Shown piece by piece: positions 54,711-63,984 of a stretch of 64,000 nt of DNA. The first letter of the stretch is position 1, and each line of letters begins with the position of its first letter. The notes beneath the pieces were generated by a model. It was not told the DNA's origin. It searched no databases and was given only the letters and a program-made list of their open reading frames with translations. The DNA is from CAVPGP01 sp963718065 (GTDB lineage Bacteria > Actinomycetota > Thermoleophilia > Gaiellales > Gaiellaceae). A program made the translations under genes and the position numbers. The stretch lies in contig CAVQYE010000015.1 of assembly GCA_963718065.1 (NCBI GenBank), positions 62,001 to 126,000 on the forward strand. Reading direction: 5' to 3'.

Positions 54711-57564
54711 TTAGCCGAGCGCCGCACGCACGATGCGGTCCTGCTCGTGCAGGTGCGCCGTCGGGTAGCCCTCGCTGGGGCTGGCCCGCCACGGCCGGCC
54801 GACGTAGCGCAGCGTGGCACCCGCCGGCAGGGCTTCCTCGAGCCGATGGCGGATCGTCCGCCAGGCGCCCATGTTCTGCGGCTCCTCCTGGACCCAGAGC
54901 ACCTCGCGGAGGTTCGGATAGCCGGACGTCAGCTGCGCGGCAGGCTCGACCGGGAACGGGTAGAGCTGCTCGACGCGTGCGACGGCCGTGCGAGTCGCCG
55001 CAGCGCGGGCCTCGTGGCCGACGATGTCGTAGTAGATCTTGCCCGTGCAGAGGATCAGCCGCTCGACGGCCGCATGATCGGCTGCCGGGTCGTCGATCAC
55101 CGGCCGGAAGGCGCCTTCGGTCAGCTCGGGGAGCGCCGACATCGCGTCCTTCAGGCGCAGCAGGCCTTTCGGCGTCATCACGACGAGTGGACGTGCGCTC
55201 GCCTCGAGCGCCTGGCGGCGAAGCAGGTGGAAGTACTGCTCCGGCCGTCGTCAGGTTCGCGATCCGGATGTTCTCCTGCGCCGCGAGTTGCAGGAACCGC
55301 TCCAGGCGGGCGCTGGAATGCTCGGGGCCGTTCCCCTCGTAGCCGTGCGGCAGCAGCAGGGTCAGCCGCGAGGTCTCGCCCCACTTGGAGAGGCCGGAGG
55401 AGACGAACTGGTCGAGGATGATCTGCGCCCCGTTGACGAAATCGCCGAACTGCGCCTCCCAGAGCACGATCGTCTCGGGTGCCGCCACGGAGTAGCCGTA
55501 CTCGAAGCCGAGGCAGCCGTACTCGGAGAGCGGCGAGTTGTAGACCTCGAAGGACGCGGACGCATCCGGAAGATGCTGGATCGGCGCGTACGCCTCGCCC
55601 GTCTCGGCGTCGTGCAGCACGAGGTGGCGGTGGGAGAAGGTGCCCCGCTCCGTGTCCTGGCCGGTGAGGCGGATCGGGATCGAGTCGGCGAGGAGGCTCC
55701 CGAACGCGAGCGCCTCGGCGTGCCCCCAGTCGATCGCGCCGGAATCGAGGGCCGGGATGCGGCGCTCGAGCTGTTTCATGAGCTTCGGGTGGACGGTGAA
55801 CCGGGCCGGAACGCGCAGGAGCTCGGCGCTGAGCGCGCGCAGGCGGTCCGCGGCGACCGCGGTGACGACGTCTCCGCCGCCCGTTGCGGGTAGGCGCTCC
55901 TCGGGCTTGTCCACGGCAGGCGCCTGGCGGAACGTCTCCTTCAGCGCCTCGTGGGCGGCTTTCATCGCCCCCTCGGCGCGGCCGGCGAGATCGTCTGCCT
56001 CCTGCTGGGTGACGATGCCTTCCTCCACGAGCTGGGTCGCATAGAGTTCTCGCACGGTCGGGTGCTGGAGGATCTGCTGCACCATCAGCGGCTGCGTGTA
56101 CGCCGCCTCGTCCTGCTCGTTGTGCCCGAAGCGCCGGTAGCCGACGAGATCGACGACGACGTCCTTTCCGAAGCGGCGGCGATACGCCATCGCGAGCCGG
56201 GCGGCCGAGATCGCGGCCTCGGGGTCGTCGGCGTTGACGTGAATGATCGGGAGGTCGAAGCCCTTCGCGAGATCGGACGAGTAGCGCGTCGACCGGCCCT
56301 GCATCGGGTCGGTCGTGAAGCCGACCTGGTTGTTCGAGATCAGGTGGAAGGTGCCGCCGGTCGAGTAGCCGGCGAGCTGATTCAGGTTCAGCGTCTCCGG
56401 CACGACTCCCTGGCCCGCGAAGGCGGCGTCGCCGTGGATCAGGATCGGCAGCGCGACCGACCTGTCGTGGATGCCGGCGCCGGTCGACCGATCGGTCTGC
56501 TCCGCGCGCGCGTGGCCCTCGACGACCGGGTCGACGGCCTCGAGATGACTCGGGTTGGAGCACAGCGTCACGTGGATCTGGCCGGTGCTCGTGTTTCGCA
56601 TCCCCTTTGCGCCGAGGTGGTACTTGACGTCGCCGGTGCCGCCTTCCGGATCGGAGACCACAGCGTGGATCGTCCGCTCGCCTTCGAACTCGCGCAGGAT
56701 CACCTCGTACGGCCGCCCCACGACATGGGTCAGCACGGTGAGACGGCCGCGATGCGCCATCCCGATCACGGCGTCGTGCGCTCCCGCCTCGGCGCCGAGC
56801 TCGATCGCGTGATCGAGCATCGGGATCATCACGTCGAGGCCCTCGACCGAGAACTGCTTCTGGCCGAGGAAGGCGCGGCGGAGATAGCGCTCGAAGCCCT
56901 CGACCTCGGAGAGCCGGACCAGGAGGGCCCGCTTCTCGTCCGCATCGAGCGGCTGCCGGTAGCGGCCCGTCTCGATCGCCTGCCGAAGCCACACGCGCTC
57001 CTCGTGGTCGGAGATGTGTTGGATCTCGTAGGCGATCGTCCCGCAGTACGTCACGCGCAGCCGCGGCAGGACGTCCGCGAGCGTCTCGCCCGGAACGGCG
57101 ACGCGCAGCAGCCTGGCCGGGATGCGAGCCTGGAGCTCGGGCGTCAGCTTCGGCTCCAGGCGCTCCGGCTCGAGGGAGGGGTCGCCGATCGGCTGTGAGC
57201 CGAGCGGGTCGAGATCGGCGGCGAGGTGACCATGCGTGCGATAGGCCCTGACGAGCGCCGTTGCGGCGGCGACGCCGCCGAGCAGCTCCGCGTCAGGCTC
57301 CGCAACCGGCGCGGCGACCGGGGCGGGCGCTGCGACGGGAGCGACTGCGGTGGCCGGAGCATCGACTGCTTGATGGCCGTTGCCGTCGCGCTCGAGGATC
57401 TCGAGCAGGCGCGTCAGGCCGGGGTGGGTGGCGACGAGCTCGCTGTCGCCGCTCTCGAAGAGAGCGCGCCACTCGGAGGGAACGCTGTCCGGATTCTCGA
57501 GGTAGTCGTCGAGAAGCAGACGGGCGAAGCCCGCGTTGAGACCGTCGACGTCATGCACGCTCAT
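54711..57564 (-). CDS. 2-oxoglutarate dehydrogenase E1 component (frame change near 55242)
   Basis: About 950 residues. Thiamine-diphosphate E1 subunit of the TCA cycle 2-oxoglutarate dehydrogenase complex. N-terminal FARLLLDDYLENPDSVPSEW, an Ala/Pro linker, then family blocks IGMAHRGRLTVLTHVVGRPY, YHLGAKGM, LCSNPSHLEAVDPVVEG, ILIHGDAAFAGQGVVPETLN, GYRRFGHNEQDEAAYTQPLM and LPHGYEGNGPEHSSARLERF. One extra base near 55242 shifts the frame before EQYFHLLRRQAL and the C-terminal RHRLEEAL region. Not the fused KGD type, since no lipoyl-transferase domain is present; E2 and E3 genes are not in the window. Confidence 0.92.
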
Positions 57565-57606
57565 GCTTCTTTTGTACCAGCGCCGCCGTTCCTGCGGCGT
57601 GGCTGA

Positions 57607-57870
57607 TCAGAAGAGCGGGTTCTGGGTGACGACGGCGATGGTGACGCCGACCACCCAGCAGACGGCGCTGGCGGCCGCTGCGGCAACGATCAGCCGGTGG
57701 TAGCGCCCTGTCATCGCGGTGGCGACGAGGCTGAGGACGACCGCTGCGGGGATCAACCGCATCGGCCGGTACGCCAGCCCGGCCAGGCTGAGGAAGACCG
57801 CGGCGCTCGCGAGTAGGCCGGCCACGGCGTCGGCTGCGGACTGGCGGTCGCGCAGTTGGTCGGTTGTCAT
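57607..57870 (-). CDS. Small integral membrane protein, 87 residues
   Basis: Begins at ATG 57870 and has three hydrophobic helices (AVAGLLASAAVFLSLAGLAY, LIPAAVVLSLVATAM and LIVAAAAASAVCWVVGVTIAVV). No family recognised. Its start overlaps the stop of the upstream membrane protein by four bases, so the two form a coupled pair, perhaps subunits of one membrane complex. It is followed by the 2-oxoglutarate dehydrogenase gene 42 bases downstream. Confidence 0.65.
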   Translation of the reverse strand: MTTDQLRDRQSAADAVAGLLASAAVFLSLAGLAYRPMRLIPAAVVLSLVATAMTGRYHRLIVAAAAASAVCWVVGVTIAVVTQNPLF

Positions 57871-58109
57871 GTCCGCATCCTCGCACGAGCGGCGGCGCGC
57901 GTGGGCGCGCCATGGGGACCGCCGCGGCGCGGGCCGCGAAGCGTGCGCCGTCGCCACCAGGCGAACGGCGTGCGAGGCTCGACCTCCGCCGGGAGCGTCG
58001 CCCCCTCGAGCGGCTCCGGCTCGGCGTGGATCGCCCACCAGACGACCCCACAGAGGTAGACGACCGGGATCTTGAGGATCACGAGCATGAAGACGATCTC
58101 CCAGATCAT
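57867..58109 (-). CDS. Small membrane-anchored protein, 80 residues
   Basis: One N-terminal membrane helix (IWEIVFMLVILKIPVVYLCGVVWWAI) followed by an acidic linker (AEPEPLEGATLPAEVEPRTP) and an Arg-rich C-terminus (RRRTLRGPRRGG). Function unknown. It is translationally coupled with the membrane protein downstream and preceded on the same strand by a GNAT gene. Confidence 0.65.
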   Translation of the reverse strand: MIWEIVFMLVILKIPVVYLCGVVWWAIHAEPEPLEGATLPAEVEPRTPFAWWRRRTLRGPRRGGPHGAPTRAAARARMRT

Positions 58110-58127
58110 CCGGGGATGGTACCGCTC

Positions 58128-58973
58128 TCAATAGAGCGTGTAACCCGCGATCACGAGCGACTCGGGTGCCGGGACACCGGGCGAGAGCAACAGCAGGCCG
58201 GGGACGCGGACGAACCGAAGGCCCGCCCCGAGGGCGGCGGCGACGACCTCGCGGGCCGAGCCGGGGACGACGAGCGACGCCTCGCCGTCCGTCCGGGCCA
58301 ACTCTTCCTGCAACGCCGCCGCAGCGAGCGCCGCGGTGCGTCCCGCAATCGGGCCGATCCGGTCGCCGGGGAAGACGTACGCGTATGCGGCCGGCTCGCC
58401 GCCGTCGAGCCACAGCGTGCAGGGCGCGATTTCGCCCCAGAAGGCGTGGTCGACGGCGCGGTCGAAGCCGTAGGCGGCCAGGTCGAGAGCCCGCAGCGCC
58501 GCCGCATTCGGCGGCGACGGGACGAGCCCGGCCGACGGGACGGGCGCGGGCACGCCGCCGAGGTGCAGCGCAGGTGTCACCGGGATCATCCCGCGCCCAG
58601 CGTAGAGCCCGTTCGAGACCGGTTGGATCGCGTCGGTGAGCGTCCGTCGCCGCGGAAACTCGCCCCAGGCGCGATCGAGAAGCGCCTTCCCCGTCCCGGC
58701 CGCCTGCGCGGCCGGCTCGACGAAGAGGGACGACAGGAACCAGTCGTCGCCCCGTGCGATCGCGGAGACGTAGCCGGCGATGCACCCGCCCTGCTCCGCC
58801 ACCCAGCAGCGCTCGGCGTCGTGGGCGAGGACGTGCCCTTGCTGGGCGACGAAGACGTCGAGCGGCGGCGCAGGCGGATCGAGGCCGTGCCGGCCGTAGA
58901 CCTCGCCGATCGCCGCGTTGAACACCGCATGCATCGCAGGCAGGTCCTCGGCGGCCGTGGGACGAAGCTCCAC
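58128..58973 (-). CDS. Tandem-domain GNAT acetyltransferase
   Basis: A 281-residue protein with one typical GNAT domain at the N-terminus (AAEDLPAMHAVFNAAIGEVY; motif A SSLFVEPAAQAAGTGKALLD at about residues 81-100) and a second degenerate GNAT-like half (AAYAYVFPGDRIGPIAGRT, ASLVVPGSAREVVAAALGAG). Two-domain actinobacterial enzymes of this kind act on thiols or antibiotics, but the substrate here is unknown. It is the first gene of the minus-strand set with the two small membrane proteins. Confidence 0.75.
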   Translation of the reverse strand: MELRPTAAEDLPAMHAVFNAAIGEVYGRHGLDPPAPPLDVFVAQQGHVLAHDAERCWVAEQGGCIAGYVSAIARGDDWFLSSLFVEPAAQAAGTGKALLDRAWGEFPRRRTLTDAIQPVSNGLYAGRGMIPVTPALHLGGVPAPVPSAGLVPSPPNAAALRALDLAAYGFDRAVDHAFWGEIAPCTLWLDGGEPAAYAYVFPGDRIGPIAGRTAALAAAALQEELARTDGEASLVVPGSAREVVAAALGAGLRFVRVPGLLLLSPGVPAPESLVIAGYTLY

Positions 58974-59030
58974 GGCCGCCGAGGATACGTGCCGGTCTGG
59001 TGAGGCAGCCGCCCTTACAGGGTCTTCTGC

Positions 59031-59126
59031 CTAGAAGGGACCCAGGAGCGACATGACGATCGCAACCAGGATGCCGATCGCGAACAACGTCAGGCCCGCG
59101 AGCACGATGGTCAGATAGAGCTTCAA
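59031..59126 (-). CDS. Possible 31-residue single-helix membrane peptide
   Basis: Reading from TTG 59126, the frame gives KLYLTIVLAGLTLFAIGILV, then AIVMSLLGPF and a stop at 59031. The composition is that of a clean single membrane helix, and a GGAG lies just before it, though too close for a strong ribosome site. The gap holds nothing else. Reported as a candidate only. Confidence 0.35.
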   Translation of the reverse strand: MKLYLTIVLAGLTLFAIGILVAIVMSLLGPF

Positions 59127-59160
59127 CGCTCCGTATCGCCCACGGCTGCCCCGTATCGAC

Positions 59161-59675
59161 CTAGATCCGGTCCACCGACCCGTAGCCGTCCGGACAGACG
59201 ACGATCCGGATCCGCATGTAGCCGTTGTTCGACCCGCCGACGCCGGGATAGTTCATCTGGTAGTTGGCCTGGAACTCGGCCGCCGCTCCGCCCGCGCACC
59301 AGGGCCCGACCGCCCAGGGGCCGCCGTACCAGGCCACAGTCCAGAAGCCGGTCGAGAACGGCGACTGATTCCACGAGACCGAGGTGACGCGGCCGCCCGA
59401 CCAGCACCACGAGGTCGGGCCGTGGATGCCGATCGTGCCGGTGATGGTGTCGTCGTGCCTGTCGACCCAGTGGACGCACAGCCCGCCGAGGAGCCGTCGC
59501 CGTCGCCCGGCCCGATCACGCTCGGCGGCGGGAGAGACCGGGCTCCGCGGGCGAGCGGAGCCGAGCCCAGCGTGAGCGCCGCCAGGACAACCGAAACGAG
59601 GGTCAACAGCAAGCCGGCGCGAAGCCGGCCGGATCTCGCCCGGACGGGCGAGCCAGTCTCCAGAGATGTGTGCAT
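59161..59675 (-). CDS. Secreted protein with WxxG-type beta-rich domain (frame change near 59485)
   Basis: About 170 residues. ATG 59675 follows an excellent AAAGGAGG. A Sec-type signal peptide (GRLRAGLLLTLVSVVLAALT) is followed by a short linker. After a one-base frame change near 59485 the mature domain reads CVHWVDRHDDTITGTIGIHG, TSWCWSGGRVTSVSW, WTVAWYGGPWAVGPWCAGG and MRIRIVVCPDGYGSV. It has four Cys, many Trp and Tyr, and resembles small surface-exposed beta proteins of actinobacteria. No enzyme motif. Divergent from a GNAT gene. Confidence 0.65.
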
Positions 59676-59826
59676 GACGCACCTCCTTTCGACTCCCCCT
59701 CACGGTAGCCGGGTGCGGCGCACGTGTCTGGAACGAAAGTGCCACAAGAGCGTCATAACGCCGGCGCGGCGGCCTGCCTAGTGTCCTTTTCGGACCATGC
59801 TGCTTGGCCAGTAGTGTCGAGCCGAG

Positions 59827-60283
59827 ATGGTGACGATCGAGGACGGCACGGCCCGGCTCGACGACGTGCGGGCGCTCTTCCGCGAGTACGCCGACTCGCT
59901 CGGGGTCGACCTCTCGTTCCAGGGCTTCGACGACGAGCTGGCGTCGCTTCCCGGCGAGTACGCGTCGCCGCGGACGGCTCCTGCTCGGCATCGACGACGG
60001 CACCGCCGTGGCCTGCGTCGCGCTGCGCCCGTTCGGTGACCGGGACTGCGAGCTGAAGCGGCTCTACGTCCAGCCGGCCGCGAGGCAAACCGGGCTCGGG
60101 CGCCTGCTCACCGAGACGGTCATCGAGGTGGCGCAGGAGCAGGGCTACGAGCGGATGCTTCTCGACACGCTGCCGACGATGGGCGCCGCGCAGCGCCTCT
60201 ATCGCGTGCTGGGCTTCGAGCCCGTCGCGCCGTACCGGGAGAACCCGATCGCGGGCACGAGCTTCCTCGCGCTCCGCCTCTAG
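59827..60283 (+). CDS. GNAT N-acetyltransferase (frame change near 59974)
   Basis: About 152 residues when one base change near 59974 is corrected. N-terminal part: ARLDDVRALFREYADSLGVD, then FQGFDDELASLPGEYA. After the change: VACVALRPFGDRDCELKRLY, motif A VQPAARQTGLGRLLTE and LGFEPVAPYRENPIAGTSFL. Similar to stand-alone PA4026-type acetyltransferases. The stop shares CTAG with the convergent DUF1028 gene. The single frame break in an otherwise good gene suggests a consensus error. Confidence 0.75.
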
Positions 60284-61167
60284 AGCGCGCCCCGCACCGG
60301 ATCGAGATCCGAGTCGGCGTCGACCATCGCCTGCATCGACGGATCCAGCTCGAGCGTCCTGCGAACGTGGGCGACTGCGTCGTTGGTCCGGCCGGCCAGG
60401 CTCTCGTAGCAGGCGAGGTTGTAGAGCACCATCGCGTCGTCGGGCCAACGTTCGGCGACCCGCGCCATCATCTCGATCGCCCGCTCGTACTCCTTGGCCT
60501 CGTAGAGCTCGTACGAGGCATACAGCTGGTGATAGCGCTGCCACAGCTCGACGAGTCGCCGCAGCTCCTCGATCGGCCGCTCGTGGTCCTCGACGCGAAG
60601 GTCGCAGACACGGTCGATCCGCTCGCGTCTCGACTCGCCGCCGACCCGCTCGACGACGACCGCCGCCGACTGCTGGCCCCGCTTGTCGCCGCCCGCGGCC
60701 TGCCCGGCCTCGAGCGCAGCGAGCAGCCGCTCGACCAGCGAGCCTGTCGTCTCCTCGAATGCGCGCCCCATCTCCTCGACCACGGCCTCGCCCGTAAGGA
60801 TGTTGCCCTGGACGGCGTAGCCCTGGCGAACGATGTGCCCCGCCCAGTCGTTGCACTCGGCACCCGTCCAGGCGGCCGCCTCGCCCGCGGCGGTGACGAC
60901 GCCGAGTTGCCGCGTCTCGCGGCCGGGGTCGTCTGCGAGCGCCTCGTCGATCGCCTCCTGCGGGGTGCGTCCCTGTTCGAGGAGCGCGAGGATCGCCGGG
61001 CCGTAGCCCGCGACCCCGGCGGCCTGCGTCGCGACCGCGCCGACTCCCGCCTTCGCCCAGGAGACGACGGACCCGACCGAGAAGTACTTCGACTGGACGG
61101 CGACCCCGACCTCTCCCGCCTCGAGGTCGACGGCGACGATCGAGAACGTCCCGCGGCGCGCGTCCAT
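60280..61167 (-). CDS. DUF1028 Ntn-hydrolase-like protein with TPR tail
   Basis: A 295-residue protein. Residues 1-200 match the DUF1028 family: TFSIVAVDLEAGEVGVAVQS, GSVVSWAKAGVGAVATQA, CNDWAGHIVRQGYAVQGNIL and AVVVERVGG. The family has the fold of N-terminal nucleophile hydrolases but no established substrate. The C-terminal 90 residues form TPR-like helices (YELYEAKEYERAIEMMARVA, DDAMVLYNLACYESLAGRTN), an addition seen in some members. It is convergent with the GNAT gene and has its own promoter region. Confidence 0.88.
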   Translation of the reverse strand: MDARRGTFSIVAVDLEAGEVGVAVQSKYFSVGSVVSWAKAGVGAVATQAAGVAGYGPAILALLEQGRTPQEAIDEALADDPGRETRQLGVVTAAGEAAAWTGAECNDWAGHIVRQGYAVQGNILTGEAVVEEMGRAFEETTGSLVERLLAALEAGQAAGGDKRGQQSAAVVVERVGGESRRERIDRVCDLRVEDHERPIEELRRLVELWQRYHQLYASYELYEAKEYERAIEMMARVAERWPDDAMVLYNLACYESLAGRTNDAVAHVRRTLELDPSMQAMVDADSDLDPVRGAL

Positions 61168-61267
61168 GTGCAGAGCCTAATCCGCGGCGCCCGGGTGGCG
61201 TGAAGGAGTCCCCGCGAGCCCGGAGAAGCGGAAACAGCTGTTGCTGTTCCAACGAGCGGAGCCTCTG

Positions 61268-61450
61268 ATGGCGAAGGACGTCCAGGCCGCGACGAAGACG
61301 GCGGCCAAGCCGAAGCGTGTCGTGCGGCGGAAGAAGACCGGGGTCACGCCGGACGACATCGCAACCCGCGCCTACCACCTGTGGGAGGCCGGCGGCCCGG
61401 GCGGAGAGCTCGAGCACTGGCTCCAGGCGGAGCGCGAGCTCGCGGCCTAG
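61268..61450 (+). CDS. DUF2934-like small protein
   Basis: A 60-residue protein. After a basic Lys/Arg-rich N-terminus (KTAAKPKRVVRRKKTG) it has the DUF2934 pattern DDIATRAYHLWEAGGPGGEL followed by EHWLQAERELA. Function unknown; such proteins are widespread and often stress associated. The ATG at 61268 follows a weak GCGGAGCC site. A bidirectional hairpin separates it from the tRNA gene. Confidence 0.75.
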   Translation: MAKDVQAATKTAAKPKRVVRRKKTGVTPDDIATRAYHLWEAGGPGGELEHWLQAERELAA

Positions 61451-61472
61451 AGTCGACGCGGCACCGGAACGG

Positions 61473-61499
61473 AAAACGCCCGCGCAAGCGGGCGTTTTT
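61473..61499. terminator. Bidirectional terminator between DUF2934 gene and tRNA-Ala
   Basis: Perfect 8-base stem ACGCCCGC / GCGGGCGT with loop GCAA, flanked by four A on the left and five T on the right, so it can act on both strands. It ends the DUF2934 transcript and the minus-strand rpmA-obgE-nadD-rsfS-tRNA unit. Confidence 0.85.
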
Positions 61500-61501
61500 C
61501 A

Positions 61502-61574
61502 TGGAGCCAGCCGGGCTCGAACCGGCGACCTTCTGGCTGCCAGCCAGACGCTCTCCCAGCTGAGCTATGGCCCC
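61502..61574 (-). tRNA. tRNA-Ala (anticodon GGC)
   Basis: A 73-nt cloverleaf on the minus strand: acceptor GGGGCCA/TGGCTCC, D-arm GCTCAGCTGGGAGAGC, anticodon stem TCTGG/CCAGA with loop CTGGCAG (anticodon GGC, reading GCC), T-arm with GGTTCGAGCC, discriminator A. The CCA end is not encoded. It follows rsfS and sits before a terminator. Confidence 0.95.
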
Positions 61575-61601
61575 AGGGTCGAGTGCATTCTAGCGGCGCT
61601 G

Positions 61602-61958
61602 TTACCCGGCGGCCGCTTCGACTTCCACCGAGGGCACGTCGCCCCACAGCTCGTCGAGGCGGTAGAACGTGCGCTGCTCGGGCGTGAAGACGTGCAGGAC
61701 GACGTCCAGGTAGTCCGCGATGATCCACGACGCCTCGCGCTCGCCGTCGACGGAGCTCGGGATCAGCCGCTCCTCACGCTTGAGCGTCTCGCGCACCTCG
61801 TCCCAGATCGCCTTGGTCTGCCGTGCGTTGCGCCCGGTCGCGACCACGAAGAAGTCGGTGTAGGAGCACACCGGCCGCATGTCGAGGATGACGACGTGAG
61901 TCGCGAGCTTCTCTTGGGCGAGAGCCGCGATCCGCTTTGCCTGTTCGATCGTTTCCAA
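61602..61958 (-). CDS. rsfS: Ribosome silencing factor RsfS (Iojap family)
   Basis: A 118-residue protein of the Iojap/RsfS family that binds ribosomal protein L14 and blocks subunit joining in starvation. Typical blocks are AQEKLATHVVILDMRPVCSY, then TDFFVVATGRNARQTKAIWD, REASWIIADYLDVVLHVF and RTFYRLDELWGD. The C-terminus is slightly extended (VPSVEVEAAAG). It is in the conserved cluster rpmA-obgE-nadD-rsfS, 21 bases past nadD. Confidence 0.93.
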   Translation of the reverse strand: METIEQAKRIAALAQEKLATHVVILDMRPVCSYTDFFVVATGRNARQTKAIWDEVRETLKREERLIPSSVDGEREASWIIADYLDVVLHVFTPEQRTFYRLDELWGDVPSVEVEAAAG

Positions 61959-61979
61959 CCGCTGCGAGTGTACCCGCGA

Positions 61980-62540
61980 TCAGGTGCGGTAGAGACCCCG
62001 CGCCTCGATCTCGTCGACGACAGCGGCCGGCACGAAGCCGTGAATCGGCTCGCCGGCTGCGACCTTCGCCCGGAGCTCGCGCGAGGCGATCGGCAGCACC
62101 GGGATCTCGAAGAACACGACACGCTTTGGGCGGGCGAGCTGCGCGAGGACGGCGTCCAGCTCCTCGCGCGGCACCCCCGGGCGGGTGCCGACGCCGAGCC
62201 GGCCAAGCTCGAGCACCGCTTCCGGGTCGTTCCAGGTCGGGAAGTCCCGGAACTGGTCGGCGCCGATCAGGAAGATCACGTCGCCGTACCGGGTCGCCGC
62301 CTCGCGCATCGTCTCGTCCGTCGTCGACTCCTCGACCTCGACCTCGCACGAGGGGAACGCTGCGCGGGCGAGCGCGAGGCGGTCCTCCAGCGGTGTCTCG
62401 ACGGACTTGTAGCGGGGTCGTGCGGCGACGAGGATCACGAGCCGGTCGAGCGCGAGCGTGTCGCGGGCGGCCTCGACGAGGGCCAGGTGGCCGTTGTGCG
62501 GCGGGTCGAAGGTCGAGCCGAAGAGGCCGGTCACTGCCAC
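61980..62540 (-). CDS. nadD: Nicotinate-nucleotide adenylyltransferase NadD
   Basis: Adenylyltransferase converting nicotinate mononucleotide to deamido-NAD in NAD synthesis. The 186-residue protein has the nucleotide-binding GLFGSTFDPPHNGHLALVEA (5-24), the PPHNGH signature, LIGADQFRDFPTW, and the C-terminal IASRELRAKVAAGEPIHGFV block, replacing the standard ISSTxIR with IASRELR. It overlaps the end of obgE by 10 bases and belongs to the rpmA-obgE-nadD-rsfS operon. Confidence 0.94.
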   Translation of the reverse strand: MAVTGLFGSTFDPPHNGHLALVEAARDTLALDRLVILVAARPRYKSVETPLEDRLALARAAFPSCEVEVEESTTDETMREAATRYGDVIFLIGADQFRDFPTWNDPEAVLELGRLGVGTRPGVPREELDAVLAQLARPKRVVFFEIPVLPIASRELRAKVAAGEPIHGFVPAAVVDEIEARGLYRT

Positions 62541-63718
62541 TCGTGCGTCTCTCCGTCGATCTCGACCTCGACGCCCTTCTTGATCCCGATCGCGTGCAGC
62601 GCCTGCTCGAGCTCCTGCTCGGAGGCGGTGCCGACGACGCGATAGCCGCGGTCGGTGCGATAGATGCGGAAGCGTCGCCGCGCCGGCTGAGGCCGGTAGA
62701 CCAGGAAGTCCGCGAGGCCGTCGTCGGGGCCGATCACCGGCTCGTCGGGCTCGGGGCAGATCGAGAAGAGCGCGCGCTTGAACTCGTCCACGCCCTGCCC
62801 GGTGACGGCCGAGAGCTCGAAGACGCGGACGATGCGCGGATCCTCGACGTCGAACACGGGCGGCTCCGAGAGCAGGTCGACCTTGTTCAGCACGATCACC
62901 TGCGGCAGCTCGGCCAGGCCGGCGCCGTACAGCGTCAGCTCGTTGTCGATCGTGCGGAACTGCTCCGCCGGGTCGCCGGCGGCGGTGTCGATGACGTGCA
63001 CGAGCAGGCGCGCGCGCTCGAGGTGCGCGAGGAACTCGTGGCCGAGTCCGACGCCCTTGCTGGCGCCCTCGATCAGACCGGGGACGTCGGCGACCACGAG
63101 CTGCCGCCCGTCCGGCCCGTCGGCGGTGCCGAGGATCGGCTGCAGGGTCGTGAACGGATAGTTGGCGACCTTCGGCCGCGCGTTGGAGATCCGCGTCAGC
63201 AGCGAGGACTTGCCGGCGTTCGGCAAGCCGACCAGCGCGGCGTCGGCAAGCAGCTTCAGGTGCAGCTCGAGCTCCGCCTCCTCGCCGGGATCTCCCACCT
63301 CGGCAAAGCGAGGCGCCTGACGGGTCGGCGTCGCGAACTTCGTGTTGCCGCGTCCGCCCGAGCCGCCGCGGGCGATCACGACGCGCGTGCCGGGGCGCGC
63401 CAGATCGGCGACCAACTGGCCGTCGGCCGAAAGCACCTCGGTGCCGACGGGAACTGCCAGCTCGACGTCGCCGCCGTCGGCGCCGTGCTTGCGCGAGCCG
63501 CCGCCCTTGCCGCCGCGCTCGGCCCGGTACGTCCGCGGCGCGCGGTACTTCGAGAGGTCGCGCAGGTCCGGGTTGGCGACCAGCACGACGTCCCCGCCCG
63601 CTCCGCCGTCGCCGCCGTCGGGCCCGCCCCTGGGAACGAACTTCTCGCGGCGGAACGACAGCGCGCCGTCGCCGCCGCGTCCGGCCTGCACGTGCAGCCG
63701 GGCCCGGTCGTGGAACAT
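62531..63718 (-). CDS. obgE: GTPase ObgE/CgtA
   Basis: Ribosome-assembly and stress GTPase of 395 residues. It has the Gly-rich Obg fold (residues 1-158, with GGPDGGDGGAGGDV), the G domain with G1 GLPNAGKSS (164-172), G3 DVPGLIEGAS and G4 NKVD, and a C-terminal OCT domain (FLVYRPQPARRRFRIYRTDR). The length and motif order are standard. It lies 14 bases after rpmA and overlaps nadD by 10 bases. Confidence 0.97.
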   Translation of the reverse strand: MFHDRARLHVQAGRGGDGALSFRREKFVPRGGPDGGDGGAGGDVVLVANPDLRDLSKYRAPRTYRAERGGKGGGSRKHGADGGDVELAVPVGTEVLSADGQLVADLARPGTRVVIARGGSGGRGNTKFATPTRQAPRFAEVGDPGEEAELELHLKLLADAALVGLPNAGKSSLLTRISNARPKVANYPFTTLQPILGTADGPDGRQLVVADVPGLIEGASKGVGLGHEFLAHLERARLLVHVIDTAAGDPAEQFRTIDNELTLYGAGLAELPQVIVLNKVDLLSEPPVFDVEDPRIVRVFELSAVTGQGVDEFKRALFSICPEPDEPVIGPDDGLADFLVYRPQPARRRFRIYRTDRGYRVVGTASEQELEQALHAIGIKKGVEVEIDGETHEWQ

Positions 63719-63732
63719 GGCCTGCTGGTTTT

Positions 63733-63984
63733 CTAGGCGTCGGCGATTTCGACGAAGCGGCGGTCGCCGCTCGTCCGGAACGAGATCACGCCGTCACGCA
63801 CGGCGAAAATCGTGTCGTCCTTGCCGATGCCGGTTCCGGTGCCGGGGCGGAACCGCGTCCCGCGCTGGCGCACGATGATGTTGCCGGCCTTCACGGTCTG
63901 GCCCGCGAACATCTTCACGCCGAGAAACTGCGGGTTGGAGTCGCGCCCGTTCCTCGAGGAACCGAGGCCCTTCTTGTGTGCCAT
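63733..63984 (-). CDS. rpmA: 50S ribosomal protein L27
   Basis: An 83-residue L27 with the canonical N-terminus MAHKKGLGSSRNGRDSNPQF that reaches the peptidyl-transferase centre, followed by QTVKAGNIIVRQRGTRF and KDDTIFAVRDGVI. An AGGAGGAGG ribosome site lies at the window edge. rplU (L21) is expected just beyond the right end. First gene seen of the rpmA-obgE-nadD-rsfS unit. Confidence 0.97.
   Translation of the reverse strand: MAHKKGLGSSRNGRDSNPQFLGVKMFAGQTVKAGNIIVRQRGTRFRPGTGTGIGKDDTIFAVRDGVISFRTSGDRRFVEIADA

Noticed and set aside
54212..54820. Conserved-looking peptide shared with 6140-6315 (both contain TEDA and RAARPGGTA phrases)
   Set aside because: The similarity comes from nucleotide identity of the dispersed repeat. 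The frames run antisense into real genes and have no start signals.
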